64,000 bases of DNA from Gemmatimonadota bacterium (GCA_021324635.1 JAJPIS010000077.1:1-64000); one strand, 5' to 3'. Counted from the stretch's first letter, positions 31,275 through 41,254 are shown. Translations and numbers: made by a program. Notes: a model not told the origin generated them from the letters alone.

Positions 31275-33875
31275 TCAGTGGAGCGTGTCGACGGGCACCG
31301 GCGCGGACGGAACGGGCGCGACGGGATGCACCGGGGCGAAGGGAGAGGGGGAGGGGGAGGGGGGGGAGGGGGAGGAGACGGACGGCGCCGGGGCGGGCGA
31401 GCCGGGCATTGGGCGGCCACCACCGTTGGGGCTCGGCGGGCCGAGTGGGGCCGACTCGACCAGGTCCTCCTGCGGCGGGTGGTCGGCGAGGACCGCGCTC
31501 GTCGCGACGCCGGTGCTCGGCAACAGCGCGACGCGGAACACGTCGTCCATCGTGCCGACGAACGTGAAAGTCATGTTCGCCCGCACCTCGTCGGGCACGT
31601 CACGGAGGTCCTTCTCGTTCGAGCGCGGCAGAACGACCTCGCGCAGCCCGGCGCGATAGGCGGCGAGCACTTTCTCCTTGACCCCACCGATCTCGAGCGC
31701 CTTCCCGCGCAGCGTGACTTCTCCGGTCATCGCGACGTCGCGCCGCACGGCCCGCCGCGACAATACGCTGCCGATCGCCAGTGTGACGGCGATCCCCGCG
31801 CTCGGTCCGTCCTTGGGGACGGCGCCGGCCGGGAAGTGGATGTGGAGGTCCGTCTCCTTGAACTCGCGGTCGTCGATGCCCAGCATCGCCGCGCGTGACC
31901 GGATGTAGGAGTAGGCCGCGTCGACCGATTCGCGCATCACGTCGCCGAGCTGGCCGGTGACCGTGAGCCGACCCGTGCCCGGCATGCGCAGCGCCTCGAT
32001 GACCATGAGGTCGCCGCCGGTCGAGGTCCACGCGAGCCCGGTCACGGCGCCGATCTCGGGCTCCTTCTCCGCTTCCTCGAACGGGTAGCGGGGGACGCCC
32101 AGGATCTCCTCGACCCGCGCCAGGTCGATGACCCAGGCCCCTTCCTCACCTTCGGCCTTGCGGCGCGCGCGCTTACGCATGATGGCGGCGAGGTTGCGCT
32201 CGAAGTTGCGGAGCCCTGCCTCGCGCGAGTAGCGGCTCGAGATGAAGCCCAGCACCTCGTCCGTGAACTGGAGATCCTTGTCCGTGATGCCGTGCTCCTC
32301 GAACAGGCGCGGCAACAGGTAGCGCCACGCGATCTCGACCTTCTCCTCCACCGTGTATCCGGCGATCCGGATGACCTCCATGCGGTCACGCAGCGGTGCC
32401 GGGATGTCGAAGAGGTTGTTCGCCGTGCAGATGAACAGGCAGGACGAGAGGTCGAAGGGCAGGTTGAGGTAGTGATCGACGAACGCGTTGTTCTGTGACG
32501 GGTCGAGCACCTCGAGCATGGCCGCCGTCGGATCGCCCGAGGGCCCGCCGCCGGTCATCTTGTCGATCTCGTCGATCATGAGCACCGGGTCCTTCACCTG
32601 CACGCGCCGCAGCGCCTGGAGGATGAGACCCGGCATCGAGCCGACGTAGGTCCGGCGGTGCCCACGGATCTCGGCTTCGTCCCGCACGCCGCCGACCGAG
32701 ATCCGGTAGAACTCGCGGCCGATCGCGCTCGCGATCGCTTCGCCCAGTGACGTCTTGCCCGTGCCCGGCGGCCCGACGAAGCAGAGGATCGGGCCGTGCG
32801 GATCGCCACCGCGAAGCTTGCGGACGGCGAGGAACTCGAGGATCCGCTCCTTGGCCTCGCGCAACCCGTAGTGGCGGCTGTCGAGCGCGCCCTCGACCTT
32901 GCTGAGCGCGATCTCCTCGTCGCCCGAGCGCTTGTGCCAGGGGAGCGAGAGGATCCAGTCGAGGTACGTGCGGATCACCTGGTACTCACTCGACGCCGGC
33001 GAGAGCATGCGCATGCGCTCCGTCTCGCGCCGCGCCTCCTGCGCCACCTTCTCGGGCAGGTTGGCGTCGTCGATCTTCTTGAGCGTGTCGATCGTCTCCT
33101 TCTCCCCCGGATCGGCTTCCCCGAGCTCCGTCTGGATCGCACGCAACTGCTGCCGCAGGTAGAACTCGCGCTGGTGCTGCTCGATCTTGATCTCCGTCTG
33201 CCGCTTGACGTCCTCCATGACGCGGGCGCGCGCGACCTCGCGCTCCAGGCGGGTCAGGATGAAGCGCAGCCGCTGCCCGACGTCGAGCCGCTGGAGGACC
33301 TCGTCCTTGTCGGAGATGCGGAAGTTCATGTTCGTCGACGCCAGGTCGGCGAAGCGGCCCGGGTCGGAGACGTTCATCTTGAGGATCGCCGGCACTTCGT
33401 CCGGGATCCGGTCGATCAGGTCGGCCAGCGTCTCGGCGGCGGCGGCGACGCGGGCGACGAGATCCTCGATCTCCTTGGCGTCGGCGATCGTCTCCTTGGC
33501 CGGCCGGACCGCCGCGACCACGAACGGCTGCGTCTGGCGGATCTCCTCGATCACGATGCGGCGCAATCCCTGAAGCGTGATCTGGACCGTGTCGCCGGGA
33601 AGATTGATGCGCTCGTGGACCCGCGCGGCGACACCCACCCGGCCAATGAACTGCTTCGAGTCGATCGGCTCGTCGTGATCGCCGCTGGCGACCACGAGGG
33701 CGACGATCAGCCCCGGCTCCTCATTCGCGCGGAGGAGCGCGAGATTCTCCGGCGCGCCCATCTGGACCGCGATCGTGCCCAGCGGGTAGACGATCGTCGA
33801 CCGGAGCGCCATGAGGGGCAGCGCCGGGGGCAACTCCGACTTGAGAATGTCGTCCTTACGCTGTGGCTTGGCCAT
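31275..33875 (-). CDS. lon: ATP-dependent endopeptidase Lon
   Basis: [32 protein letters not shown], catalytic [45 protein letters not shown]. Confidence 0.96.
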   Translation of the reverse strand: MAKPQRKDDILKSELPPALPLMALRSTIVYPLGTIAVQMGAPENLALLRANEEPGLIVALVVASGDHDEPIDSKQFIGRVGVAARVHERINLPGDTVQITLQGLRRIVIEEIRQTQPFVVAAVRPAKETIADAKEIEDLVARVAAAAETLADLIDRIPDEVPAILKMNVSDPGRFADLASTNMNFRISDKDEVLQRLDVGQRLRFILTRLEREVARARVMEDVKRQTEIKIEQHQREFYLRQQLRAIQTELGEADPGEKETIDTLKKIDDANLPEKVAQEARRETERMRMLSPASSEYQVIRTYLDWILSLPWHKRSGDEEIALSKVEGALDSRHYGLREAKERILEFLAVRKLRGGDPHGPILCFVGPPGTGKTSLGEAIASAIGREFYRISVGGVRDEAEIRGHRRTYVGSMPGLILQALRRVQVKDPVLMIDEIDKMTGGGPSGDPTAAMLEVLDPSQNNAFVDHYLNLPFDLSSCLFICTANNLFDIPAPLRDRMEVIRIAGYTVEEKVEIAWRYLLPRLFEEHGITDKDLQFTDEVLGFISSRYSREAGLRNFERNLAAIMRKRARRKAEGEEGAWVIDLARVEEILGVPRYPFEEAEKEPEIGAVTGLAWTSTGGDLMVIEALRMPGTGRLTVTGQLGDVMRESVDAAYSYIRSRAAMLGIDDREFKETDLHIHFPAGAVPKDGPSAGIAVTLAIGSVLSRRAVRRDVAMTGEVTLRGKALEIGGVKEKVLAAYRAGLREVVLPRSNEKDLRDVPDEVRANMTFTFVGTMDDVFRVALLPSTGVATSAVLADHPPQEDLVESAPLGPPSPNGGGRPMPGSPAPAPSVSSPSPPSPSPSPFAPVHPVAPVPSAPVPVDTLH

Positions 33876-34040
33876 ACGGGCGGCGGGTGAAGGGTGAGCG
33901 CGGAGGAGGCGGAGCGACAGGGGACGGGCCCGGTGCGCGGATGCCGCCCGCGCATCGGGCCCGTCCGACCTCCCCCGGCCGCCGTGATCCGTCTCGGGTC
34001 GGCTTGTCGTAAATCATAATCTGGTCTACGTTTCTGGGCT

Positions 34041-35390
34041 ATGTTCGATGAGCTGAGCGAGAAGCTCGAGGCGACGTTCGCCCGCCTCCGCGGGCACGGC
34101 GTGCTCACACCCGCCGACATCAAGGAGGGACTGCGCGAGGTGCGGCGCGTCCTCCTCGAGGCGGACGTCAACTTCCAATTGACGCGCGAGTTCCTGGAGC
34201 GTGTCGAGAAAGCGGCGGCCGGAGTCACCGCCCTCAAGTCGGTCGCTCCCGCCCAGCAACTGGTCAAGATCGTCTACGACGAGCTCGTCGCGATGCTCGG
34301 CGAGCGCCGCGAGGGGCTCAAGCTCAGCTCTGTCCCCCCGACGGTGGTGATGCTGGTCGGCCTCCAGGGGTCCGGGAAGACGACGACCGCCGCCAAGCTG
34401 GCGCGGAAGCTGACCGCCGAGGGCCGCCCGACACGGCTGGTCGCCGCCGACGTATACCGCCCCGCCGCAATCGACCAGTTGGAGACGCTCGGCGCCCAGC
34501 TCGGAGTCCCGGTCCACGCCGACCGCACGACGGACGACGTCGCGCGGATCGCCAGGCAGGGGATCGAGCAGTCGCGCCGGGCGCGCGAGCGGGTCACGGT
34601 CATCGACACGGCCGGCCGGCTCCAGATCGACGACGAGATGATGCACGAGCTGGTGCACCTCAAGGAGGCGATCCACCCCGACGAGATCCTGCTCGTGGCT
34701 GACGGGATGACGGGGCAGGATGCGGTGCGCATTGCCCAGGGGTTCGATCAGGCGCTCGGCGTGACCGGGGTCATTCTCACGAAGATGGACGGCGACGCCC
34801 GTGGGGGCGCGGCGCTGTCGATCTACGGTGTCCTCAAGAAGCCGATCAAGTACATCGGCGTCGGCGAGAAGCCGGATGCGCTCGAGGACTTCCATCCCGA
34901 TCGCATGGCCGGGCGCATTCTCCAGATGGGCGACGTCCTGACGCTGGTCGAGAAAGCACAGTCTGCGCTGGACGAGGCCGAGGCGCGGAAGCTCGAGAAG
35001 AAGGTGCGCAAGGAGGGGCTCGACCTCCAGGACTTCCTGTCGGCGATGCGGCAGATGCAGAAGCTCGGCCCGCTCGAGGGCATCCTGAAGATGCTCCCGG
35101 GCGTGAACGCGAAGATGCTGCGACAGGCCAACCTCGACCCCAAGCGCCTCAAGCACATCGAGGCGATCGTGCTGTCGATGACCCCCGCGGAACGACAGAA
35201 TCCGGGCCTCCTCAACGGATCCCGCCGCGCCCGTGTGGCCAAGGGGTCGGGGCGGCCGATCAGTGAGGTGAATCGGCTGCTCGAGCAGTTCCGGGACATG
35301 CAGAAGATGATGAAAAAGGTGGGGAGCGGCGGCGCGGGCGGGTTGCGCGGCATGCGCGGCCTCCCACCCGGCATGATGGGTATGCGGTAG
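34041..35390 (+). CDS. ffh: Signal recognition particle protein Ffh
   Basis: GLQGSGKTTTAAKLARKL, DTAGRLQIDDEMMHEL, TKMDGDARGGAALS, C-terminal M domain ending PPGMMGMR. Confidence 0.96.
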   Translation: MFDELSEKLEATFARLRGHGVLTPADIKEGLREVRRVLLEADVNFQLTREFLERVEKAAAGVTALKSVAPAQQLVKIVYDELVAMLGERREGLKLSSVPPTVVMLVGLQGSGKTTTAAKLARKLTAEGRPTRLVAADVYRPAAIDQLETLGAQLGVPVHADRTTDDVARIARQGIEQSRRARERVTVIDTAGRLQIDDEMMHELVHLKEAIHPDEILLVADGMTGQDAVRIAQGFDQALGVTGVILTKMDGDARGGAALSIYGVLKKPIKYIGVGEKPDALEDFHPDRMAGRILQMGDVLTLVEKAQSALDEAEARKLEKKVRKEGLDLQDFLSAMRQMQKLGPLEGILKMLPGVNAKMLRQANLDPKRLKHIEAIVLSMTPAERQNPGLLNGSRRARVAKGSGRPISEVNRLLEQFRDMQKMMKKVGSGGAGGLRGMRGLPPGMMGMR

Positions 35391-35431
35391 CATGCGGTAG
35401 CATGCGGTAACACGGGGCACCATGCGGTAGC
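35382..35431. repeat. ATGCGGTAGC 10-bp repeats, three tandem plus one offset
   Basis: Copies at 35382, 35392, 35402 (one mismatch) and 35422; the ffh stop codon TAG lies in the first copy. Confidence 0.9.
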
Positions 35432-35535
35432 ACACGCCGCTGCACGAGGCCCGGGTGCGGCTCGGAGCGACCGAGTCCGCGAAGAGCCCGGGATGACACC
35501 GCGCGCACGAGCGCGCATCAGACAGGGAGCGATCA

Positions 35536-35871
35536 GTGGTTCGCATTCGACTGCGCCGCGTGGGGCGCAAGAACGCGCCGGTGTTCCGGATCGTCGTCGC
35601 CGACTCGGAGAGCCCGCGCGACGGGCGATTCATCGAGGTGATCGGCCAGTACGCGCCGCGCGAGAAGGCGGCGGATGGCAGCGACAAGGGACGGCTCACG
35701 ATTGAGACCGAGCGGGCGGAGCACTGGCTCGACCGGGGCGCGCAGCCGAGCGACACCGTGCGGTCGCTCCTCCGGCGGGCGGGTCTCCTCAAGGCGCGGC
35801 ACGAGCTGCGCGTGGCGAAGCGGCGGCAGGCGTCGGCCGTGCCGCTGCGCGAGGAGCAGGCCGGGGCGTGA
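35536..35871 (+). CDS. rpsP: 30S ribosomal protein S16
   Basis: MVRIRLRRVGRKNAPVFRIVVADSESPRDGRFIEVIGQYAP. Confidence 0.96.
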   Translation: MVRIRLRRVGRKNAPVFRIVVADSESPRDGRFIEVIGQYAPREKAADGSDKGRLTIETERAEHWLDRGAQPSDTVRSLLRRAGLLKARHELRVAKRRQASAVPLREEQAGA

Positions 35872-36428
35872 CCGTGGCGGCGCCCGAGTACGTGATCGTC
35901 GGGCGCGTTCGACGAGCACACGGCATCCGCGGTGAGGTGGTCGTCGAGGCGCTGACGGACGACCCGGAGCGGCTGTTGGCGGTCGGTGCTCGGCTCCTCG
36001 CCGGCACGGTCGAGGGCCTGGTGGAGACCGGGGCGGGCGGCGAACCGCGCGAGCTGACGATCCGCCGCTCGACCCCGTTCAAGGGCGGACGGATCCTCCG
36101 CTTCCAGGAGATCCCGGACCGAACCGCCGCCGAGCTGTGGCGCGAGCGCTATCTGCTGGTGCCCCGGACGGACGTCGCGCCGCCGGCCCAGGACGAAGTG
36201 TACCTGCACGACCTCGTGGGGCTGCAGGTGGAGAGTACCGGTGGCGTCGACCTGGGGCGGGTCGAAGGTTTGTATGAGGTGCCGCAGGGTGTCCTCGTCG
36301 AGGTGCGCACGCCGCGGGGGTCGCTGGTCCTCGTGCCCTATCAGCCGCCCATGATCGCTCGGACAGACCTCGCGCGCGGGACGATCGTCGTCGACCCGCC
36401 GCCGGGACTGTTCGAGGAGCCGCACTGA
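35868..36428 (+). CDS. rimM: Ribosome maturation factor RimM
   Basis: YVIVGRVRRAHGIRGEVVVEALTDDPERL; PRC-like C-terminus; rpsP-rimM-trmD-rplS order. Confidence 0.95.
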   Translation: MTVAAPEYVIVGRVRRAHGIRGEVVVEALTDDPERLLAVGARLLAGTVEGLVETGAGGEPRELTIRRSTPFKGGRILRFQEIPDRTAAELWRERYLLVPRTDVAPPAQDEVYLHDLVGLQVESTGGVDLGRVEGLYEVPQGVLVEVRTPRGSLVLVPYQPPMIARTDLARGTIVVDPPPGLFEEPH

Positions 36429-36537
36429 GGCGCCACGCACGGCCGTTCGCCGCCGACCCCGAAACCGACCGCGCCCACCCCTCGGCTCCCACAGCGCTCA
36501 CGCGCCTCGCGCGACATCCCACCCCGGATGGTTCGGC

Positions 36538-37257
36538 ATGCTGCGCATCGCCGTTGTCACGATCTTCCCGGACTTCTTCCATGGACCGCTCGCGCTCAGC
36601 ATCCCGGCGCGAGCCGCGGCCTGCGGCGCCGTGAGCTACCGGATCGTGGACCTGCGCGAGTTCACACACGATCGGCACCGGACGGTCGATGACTACCCAT
36701 ACGGCGGCGGGTCCGGCATGGTGATGAAGCCCGAGCCGTTCTTCGAGGCGGCGGAGTCGATCGGCGCGCGTGCGCCGATCGTGCTGCTCTCCGCGCGCGG
36801 GCGGCACCTCGCGCATGCCGACGTCGCACGCTACGCGGCCGGGGAGGAGCTGACGCTGCTTTGCGGCCACTACAAGGATGTGGATCAGCGCGTCGCGGAC
36901 CATCTCGCGACCGAGGAACGATCCCTTGGCGATTTCGTCCTCAGCGGCGGCGAGTCGGCCGCGCTGGCCGTGATCGATGCCACGGTGCGGCTGCTGCCGG
37001 GGGCCATGTCCGATCCGGACAGCGCCCGTGGGGACTCCTTCTTCGACCGCGGCGTGAGTGCACCCAGCTACACCCGCCCGCCGGAGTATCGCGGGATGGC
37101 CGTCCCTGACGTGCTCCTGTCGGGCGATCACCGCCGGATCGCCGAGTGGCGCCGCACCGAGTCGGAGCGCCGCACCCGCGAGCGCGCCGACCGTGAGTGC
37201 TTGGAGCGAAACCGCGCCGAGGAGGAGCGCGGCGGCGCGGGCGAGGCCGACTCCTAG
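36538..37257 (+). CDS. trmD: tRNA (guanine-N1)-methyltransferase
   Basis: [70 protein letters not shown]. Confidence 0.96.
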   Translation: MLRIAVVTIFPDFFHGPLALSIPARAAACGAVSYRIVDLREFTHDRHRTVDDYPYGGGSGMVMKPEPFFEAAESIGARAPIVLLSARGRHLAHADVARYAAGEELTLLCGHYKDVDQRVADHLATEERSLGDFVLSGGESAALAVIDATVRLLPGAMSDPDSARGDSFFDRGVSAPSYTRPPEYRGMAVPDVLLSGDHRRIAEWRRTESERRTRERADRECLERNRAEEERGGAGEADS

Positions 37258-37316
37258 CGTCTGCCGCCCGCCGGCGCTACTTTCAGCAGTCTGCCGTCCA
37301 ATACCGAGAGCGTCCT

Positions 37317-37694
37317 ATGCACGAGTTCAGCGAAACCGAGAAGACGTGGCTCCGCGCCGACATCCCGGCATTCCGGGCCGGTGATACGCTGCGGGTCAAC
37401 GTGCGTGTCGTCGAGGGAGAGAAGGAGCGCCTTCAGGCATTCGAGGGCGTGTGCATTGCGCGCCGGGGCGCGGGTGTGAGCGAGACCTTCACCGTCCGCA
37501 AAGTGTCCAACGGTGTCGGGGTCGAGCGGATCTTCCCCGTCCACAGCCCGATGATCAGCGACATCACCGTCGTCCGGCGCGGGCGGGTCCGGCGGGCGAA
37601 GCTCTACTACCTCCGCCACCTGACGGGTAAGGCGACGCGGATCCGCGAGAAGAAGGTCAAGGTCGCCGTGCCGACGACCGGCTCGGCCGACTGA
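37317..37694 (+). CDS. rplS: 50S ribosomal protein L19
   Basis: [60 protein letters not shown]. Confidence 0.96.
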   Translation: MHEFSETEKTWLRADIPAFRAGDTLRVNVRVVEGEKERLQAFEGVCIARRGAGVSETFTVRKVSNGVGVERIFPVHSPMISDITVVRRGRVRRAKLYYLRHLTGKATRIREKKVKVAVPTTGSAD

Positions 37695-37751
37695 CGCGGC
37701 GCGCGGGCGGCCAGCGGCGGGCGCACGGGGAGCGGGGCTGAGGCCGCGAGG

Positions 37752-38504
37752 ATGCCCTCGGGGGTCAGCCGGTCCGGGCGCGGTCGCGGGCGCGCGGTGC
37801 CTCAGCGCTGGAGCGGGATCGAACGGGCGCTGCGCCAGGAGTTCGGGCCGCTGCTCGCCGGTGTCGATGAGGTTGGGCGGGGCCCCCTGGCGGGCCCCGT
37901 TGTCGCGTGTGCCGTCGTCATGCCGCCCGAGGCGCGGGCGATCCGAGGGGTGGACGACTCCAAGCAACTCACGCGCGAGGAGCGCGAGCGGCTCGCCGCG
38001 CTGATCCGCTCGCGGGCGCTCGCCGTCGCGCTCGGCGCGGCCTCGGCGCGCGAGATCGACCGGCTCAACATCTACCATGCGACCGTGCTCGCGATGCGCC
38101 GAGCGCTCCGGCGGCTGCCGATCACGCCGCACCACGTCGTCGTCGATGGCAACGCCGTCCGCACCCTCGGGGTGCCGCACCGGGCCGTGGTCGGCGGCGA
38201 CGCCCGGTGCTACTCCGTCGCCTGCGCCTCGATCGTCGCCAAGGTGACCCGCGACCGGTTGATGCGTGCGCTCGCCCCCCGGTACCCGGCCTACGGCTGG
38301 GGCCAGAATGTCGGCTACGCGACCGAGACGCACCTCCTCGGGATCGAGCGACACGGTATCTCCCCGCATCACCGTCGGCGCTTCTGGAGTGTCGCCCAGA
38401 CGCTGCTCGACCTGGGGTCGCCCGAGGAGCGCGTTCCGCCCGTGCATCTGGCCGAGTGCGCGCTCGGGCGCGCACTTGCCGGGGACGCCGCGCACGGTGC
38501 CTGA
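37752..38504 (+). CDS. rnhB: Ribonuclease HII
   Basis: LLAGVDEVGRGPLAGPVVACAVV, DDSKQLTREERERL, ASIVAKVTRDRLM. Confidence 0.94.
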   Translation: MPSGVSRSGRGRGRAVPQRWSGIERALRQEFGPLLAGVDEVGRGPLAGPVVACAVVMPPEARAIRGVDDSKQLTREERERLAALIRSRALAVALGAASAREIDRLNIYHATVLAMRRALRRLPITPHHVVVDGNAVRTLGVPHRAVVGGDARCYSVACASIVAKVTRDRLMRALAPRYPAYGWGQNVGYATETHLLGIERHGISPHHRRRFWSVAQTLLDLGSPEERVPPVHLAECALGRALAGDAAHGA

Positions 38505-38506
38505 CC

Positions 38507-39463
38507 ATGACGCCTGATCAGGTGTCTGGCGCCGCCGGCAGCGAGGGCGAGGCCGTCTTCCGGCCGGGGCTCCTCGACGGCCAGGTGGTGATCGTGACGG
38601 GCGGGGGCTCCGGGATCGGGCTCGGGATCGCCGAGCTGCTCGGCCACCTTGGCGCACACGTCGTATTGGCGAGCCGGAAGGCCGAGCGCCTGGCGGCGGC
38701 GGCGACGCACCTGGGCTCGGCCGGCATCGCGGCGAGCACGACGGCCGTGGATGTGCGGGATCCGGAGGCGGTGCGGGCGATGGTCGACCAGGTGGCGCAG
38801 CGCCACGGCCGGCTCGACGCGCTCGTCAACAACGCGGCCGGCAACTTCTACGCGCCATCGGCGACGCTCAGCGCCAACGGGTGGCGCGCGGTGCTCGAGA
38901 TCGATCTCTTCGGCACATTCTACTGCTCACAGGCCGTCGCGCCGATCATGCGCGAACGGGGCGGTGGGCGCATCGTCAACATCTCGATGACCCTGCACTA
39001 CCGCGGGTGGCCGCAGATGGCGCACGCGACCGCGGCCAAGGCCGGGGTCGACGCCCTGACGCGCACCCTGGCCATGGAATGGGCGCCGTGGAAGATCCGC
39101 GTCAACGCCGTCGCGCCCGGGCCGGTACCGACCGACGGTGTTCGGAAGGCGTTCTCGGCGCCGCGGGCCGGACCTCCGGACGCGGCATCGGCAGGAGCGG
39201 ATGCGGGTGGGACGGGGCAGAGGGGCGTGAGGGGTGCGGCTGCCGCCGCCGGGACCGACGCAGCCGCGGCACCCGTCGACCTCTTCGCCCAGGAGCGCGC
39301 GCTGGCGGCCTATGCGGCGCGCGCGATTCCGCTCGGCCGGTGGGGGACCCCGCGAGACGTCGCGAACGGCGTCGCCTTTCTCCTCTCGCCGGCCGGTGAT
39401 TGGATCACGGGCGCAATTTTTGTTATCGATGGGGGCGAGTGGCTCCAGCGTCCGACGTCCTGA
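38507..39463 (+). CDS. SDR-family oxidoreductase (2,4-dienoyl-CoA reductase-like)
   Basis: VVIVTGGGSGIGLGIAELLGHLGAHVVLASRK, NNAAGNFYAPSATLSANGW, ATAAKAGVDALTRTLAMEWAPWKIRVNAVAPGPV. Confidence 0.87.
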   Translation: MTPDQVSGAAGSEGEAVFRPGLLDGQVVIVTGGGSGIGLGIAELLGHLGAHVVLASRKAERLAAAATHLGSAGIAASTTAVDVRDPEAVRAMVDQVAQRHGRLDALVNNAAGNFYAPSATLSANGWRAVLEIDLFGTFYCSQAVAPIMRERGGGRIVNISMTLHYRGWPQMAHATAAKAGVDALTRTLAMEWAPWKIRVNAVAPGPVPTDGVRKAFSAPRAGPPDAASAGADAGGTGQRGVRGAAAAAGTDAAAAPVDLFAQERALAAYAARAIPLGRWGTPRDVANGVAFLLSPAGDWITGAIFVIDGGEWLQRPTS

Positions 39464-39529
39464 GCCGTGCGAGCCCTGTCGACATCGTGGCAGCCTCCGC
39501 TCGGCGCAGCGATCCTGGCGCGCGAGCCC

Positions 39530-39583
39530 TGTGACCGGGATCACACGAAAGAGACGGCAACGCGTAATGTGATATCCGTCACA
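39530..39583. promoter_or_regulatory. Two perfect CRP/FNR-type palindromes (TGTGA-N6-TCACA)
   Basis: TGTGACCGGGATCACA at 39530-39545 and TGTGATATCCGTCACA at 39568-39583, upstream of the OmpA-family gene. Confidence 0.65.
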
Positions 39584-39699
39584 CTGTTAGCTCGCGATTA
39601 CCTGTACATTTTTTTCTGTCGTGACCGGTTAGAATTTCGCGGCGGCCGTCACGAGGCGCGGCCGTATCGTCACTGTGTGTCACACGGGGGAGCTCTGTC

Positions 39700-40377
39700 A
39701 TGAAGATCTCGGTCAAGCAGGTTGTCACACTCGGAGTCGTCGCGCCACTGATGGCGGCGTGTGTCAAGGCGAGTAGCTATCACCGCGAGCTGGCGCAGAC
39801 GCGCGCGCAGATCTCGCAGGAGAAGCAGGAGCGTCTCGCCGCGGACAGCGCGCAGAACGCGGACATCGCCGGCGTCAAGACGGACGTGCAGGGATTGCGG
39901 AACGATCTCCAGAATCTGCGCACCGAGTTCGGTGCGAAGATCACCGCTCTCGAGTCCGGGATCCAGTTCGACATCCCGGTGAACTTCGCGTTCGACGACG
40001 CGTCGGTGCGCGATCAGGATCACGCGTCGCTCGACCGGTTTGCGAGCGTGGTGGAGAAGTACTATCCGGGCGCGAAGATCACGATCGAAGGGTTCGCCGA
40101 CCCGTCGGGCAGCAACCGCTACAATGTCGCCCTGTCGCAGCGTCGCGCCGACGCCGTCCGGGACTATCTCGTGGGCAAGGGCGTCGCCACGACCGATCTG
40201 CGTACGATCGGCTACGGCAAGACGCGGCTGCTCGTTCCCAACGCGTCGCACGATGACCCGGGCGCCGAGCAGAACCGCCGGGTGACATTCGTGATCGAGA
40301 CCAAGAGCGAGAACGCGCCCACCCCCGGCAAGACGACCGCCAGCGCGGCGAACGGCAGCACGATCGCCGGCCAGTAG
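39700..40377 (+). CDS. OmpA-family lipoprotein (Pal-like)
   Basis: MKISVKQVVTLGVVAPLMAACVK lipobox; OmpA domain ITIEGFADPSGSNRYNVALSQRRADAVRDYLVGKGV; NRRVTFVIE. Confidence 0.88.
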   Translation: MKISVKQVVTLGVVAPLMAACVKASSYHRELAQTRAQISQEKQERLAADSAQNADIAGVKTDVQGLRNDLQNLRTEFGAKITALESGIQFDIPVNFAFDDASVRDQDHASLDRFASVVEKYYPGAKITIEGFADPSGSNRYNVALSQRRADAVRDYLVGKGVATTDLRTIGYGKTRLLVPNASHDDPGAEQNRRVTFVIETKSENAPTPGKTTASAANGSTIAGQ

Positions 40378-40443
40378 TCGTCGCGACCGAGTTCCCCGGG
40401 CAGACCCGGGCGTCCCCCGTCGGGGCGCCAGGGTGCGGAGCGA

Positions 40444-40479
40444 ACGCAGGCCGGGTGCATGGACGCACCCGGCCTGCGT
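40444..40479 (+). terminator. Strong hairpin downstream of the OmpA-family gene, possible terminator
   Basis: Perfect 15-bp inverted repeat ACGCAGGCCGGGTGC-ATGGAC-GCACCCGGCCTGCGT; no U-tract. Confidence 0.55.
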
Positions 40480-40537
40480 GCATCCGGGGCGGCGATCATG
40501 GTGATGGGCGACGGGACCCGATACCTTTGAGACCGAG

Positions 40538-40861
40538 GGGCCGGTAGCTCAACGGGTAGAGCAACGGACTTCGTGAAACCATGGAGCACCGCATCGGAAA
40601 CGGTGCGCGTGAATGCGCTCAACATCGGCGAACGGTGTGAGATCCCAACGCCGAGCCAAGCCGTGCTCCTCGGGGCGCGGAAGGTGTAGAGACTCGACGG
40701 GCGCCACCTGACCGCCGCGGGGAGCCGGCACGATCCGCGGGCGCAGGTGAAGACAGAGTCCAGACCACGAACGTGTGGCGCGCAGGTGGCGCGGCGCGGC
40801 GGCGAAAGCCGAAGTGGGAGAGTTAATCCGTAGGTAGTGGGTTCGAGCCCCACCCGGCCTG
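40538..40861 (+). tRNA. tRNA-Lys(UUU) interrupted by a group I intron; exons 40538-40571 and 40823-40861
   Basis: Joined exons GGGCCGGTAGCTCAACGGGTAGAGCAACGGACTT|TTAATCCGTAGGTAGTGGGTTCGAGCCCCACCCGGCCTG (73 nt) fold as a cloverleaf with loop CUUUUAA; CCA not encoded; G1-U72 wobble. Confidence 0.92.
40572..40822 (+). ncRNA. Group I intron (IC3-like), 251 nt, in the tRNA-Lys anticodon loop
   Basis: R element GGTGTAGAGACTCGACGGGCGCCACC (40683-40708), S element AAGACAGAGTCC (40750-40761), P7 GACTC/GAGTC, Q-like CGCCGAGCCAAGC, P4 CGGCG/CGCCG; 5' exon ends in U, intron ends in G, P1 CUU/GAG. Confidence 0.93.
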
Positions 40862-41254
40862 TTCCGACGTGCCACCCCCGGGCGTGCGACCATCGCGCGC
40901 CTGATGCTACGGGAGCGATGCAGCCGCGGCCCAGCTGCCCCGCACGTGCCGCGTGCGTACCCTGCGCGCAGCCCACTTGCATCGCGACTCGCGCCGCACT
41001 CGCTGACCCGTGGCGCCACCGTCGCGTTGCATCGCGCGCACACGCCGCCGACGCCCGTGCGCCGGCCGAAACATTGGGGCTGGCGCACTCAGCCGCACCG
41101 CTGTACGTTGCCCGCCGTCAGCGTGACGGGCTCGACCATCCTCGCGTCATCACGACGTCGTGTGGTGTGCGACCGACGCGCACTGACGATCGATTCCGGC
41201 GCGGTCCACACGAAGGTGGATCGCCGTGAGTAACCCGGCGCGATCGCTCCCCTG

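Noticed and set aside
34026-36440. 804-aa minus ORF spanning ffh-rpsP-rimM
   Set aside because: Covers three universally conserved + strand genes; shadow frame.
40212-41088. Minus ORFs across the tRNA-Lys/intron locus (40212..40982, 40549..41088)
   Set aside because: Sequence is explained by tRNA exons and the group I intron core; the ORFs have no recognisable domain and no homing endonuclease motif.
40862-41250. Additional small RNA or gene between the tRNA and the riboswitch
   Set aside because: No convincing ORF, promoter or conserved RNA motif could be recognised by eye; probably leader/promoter region.
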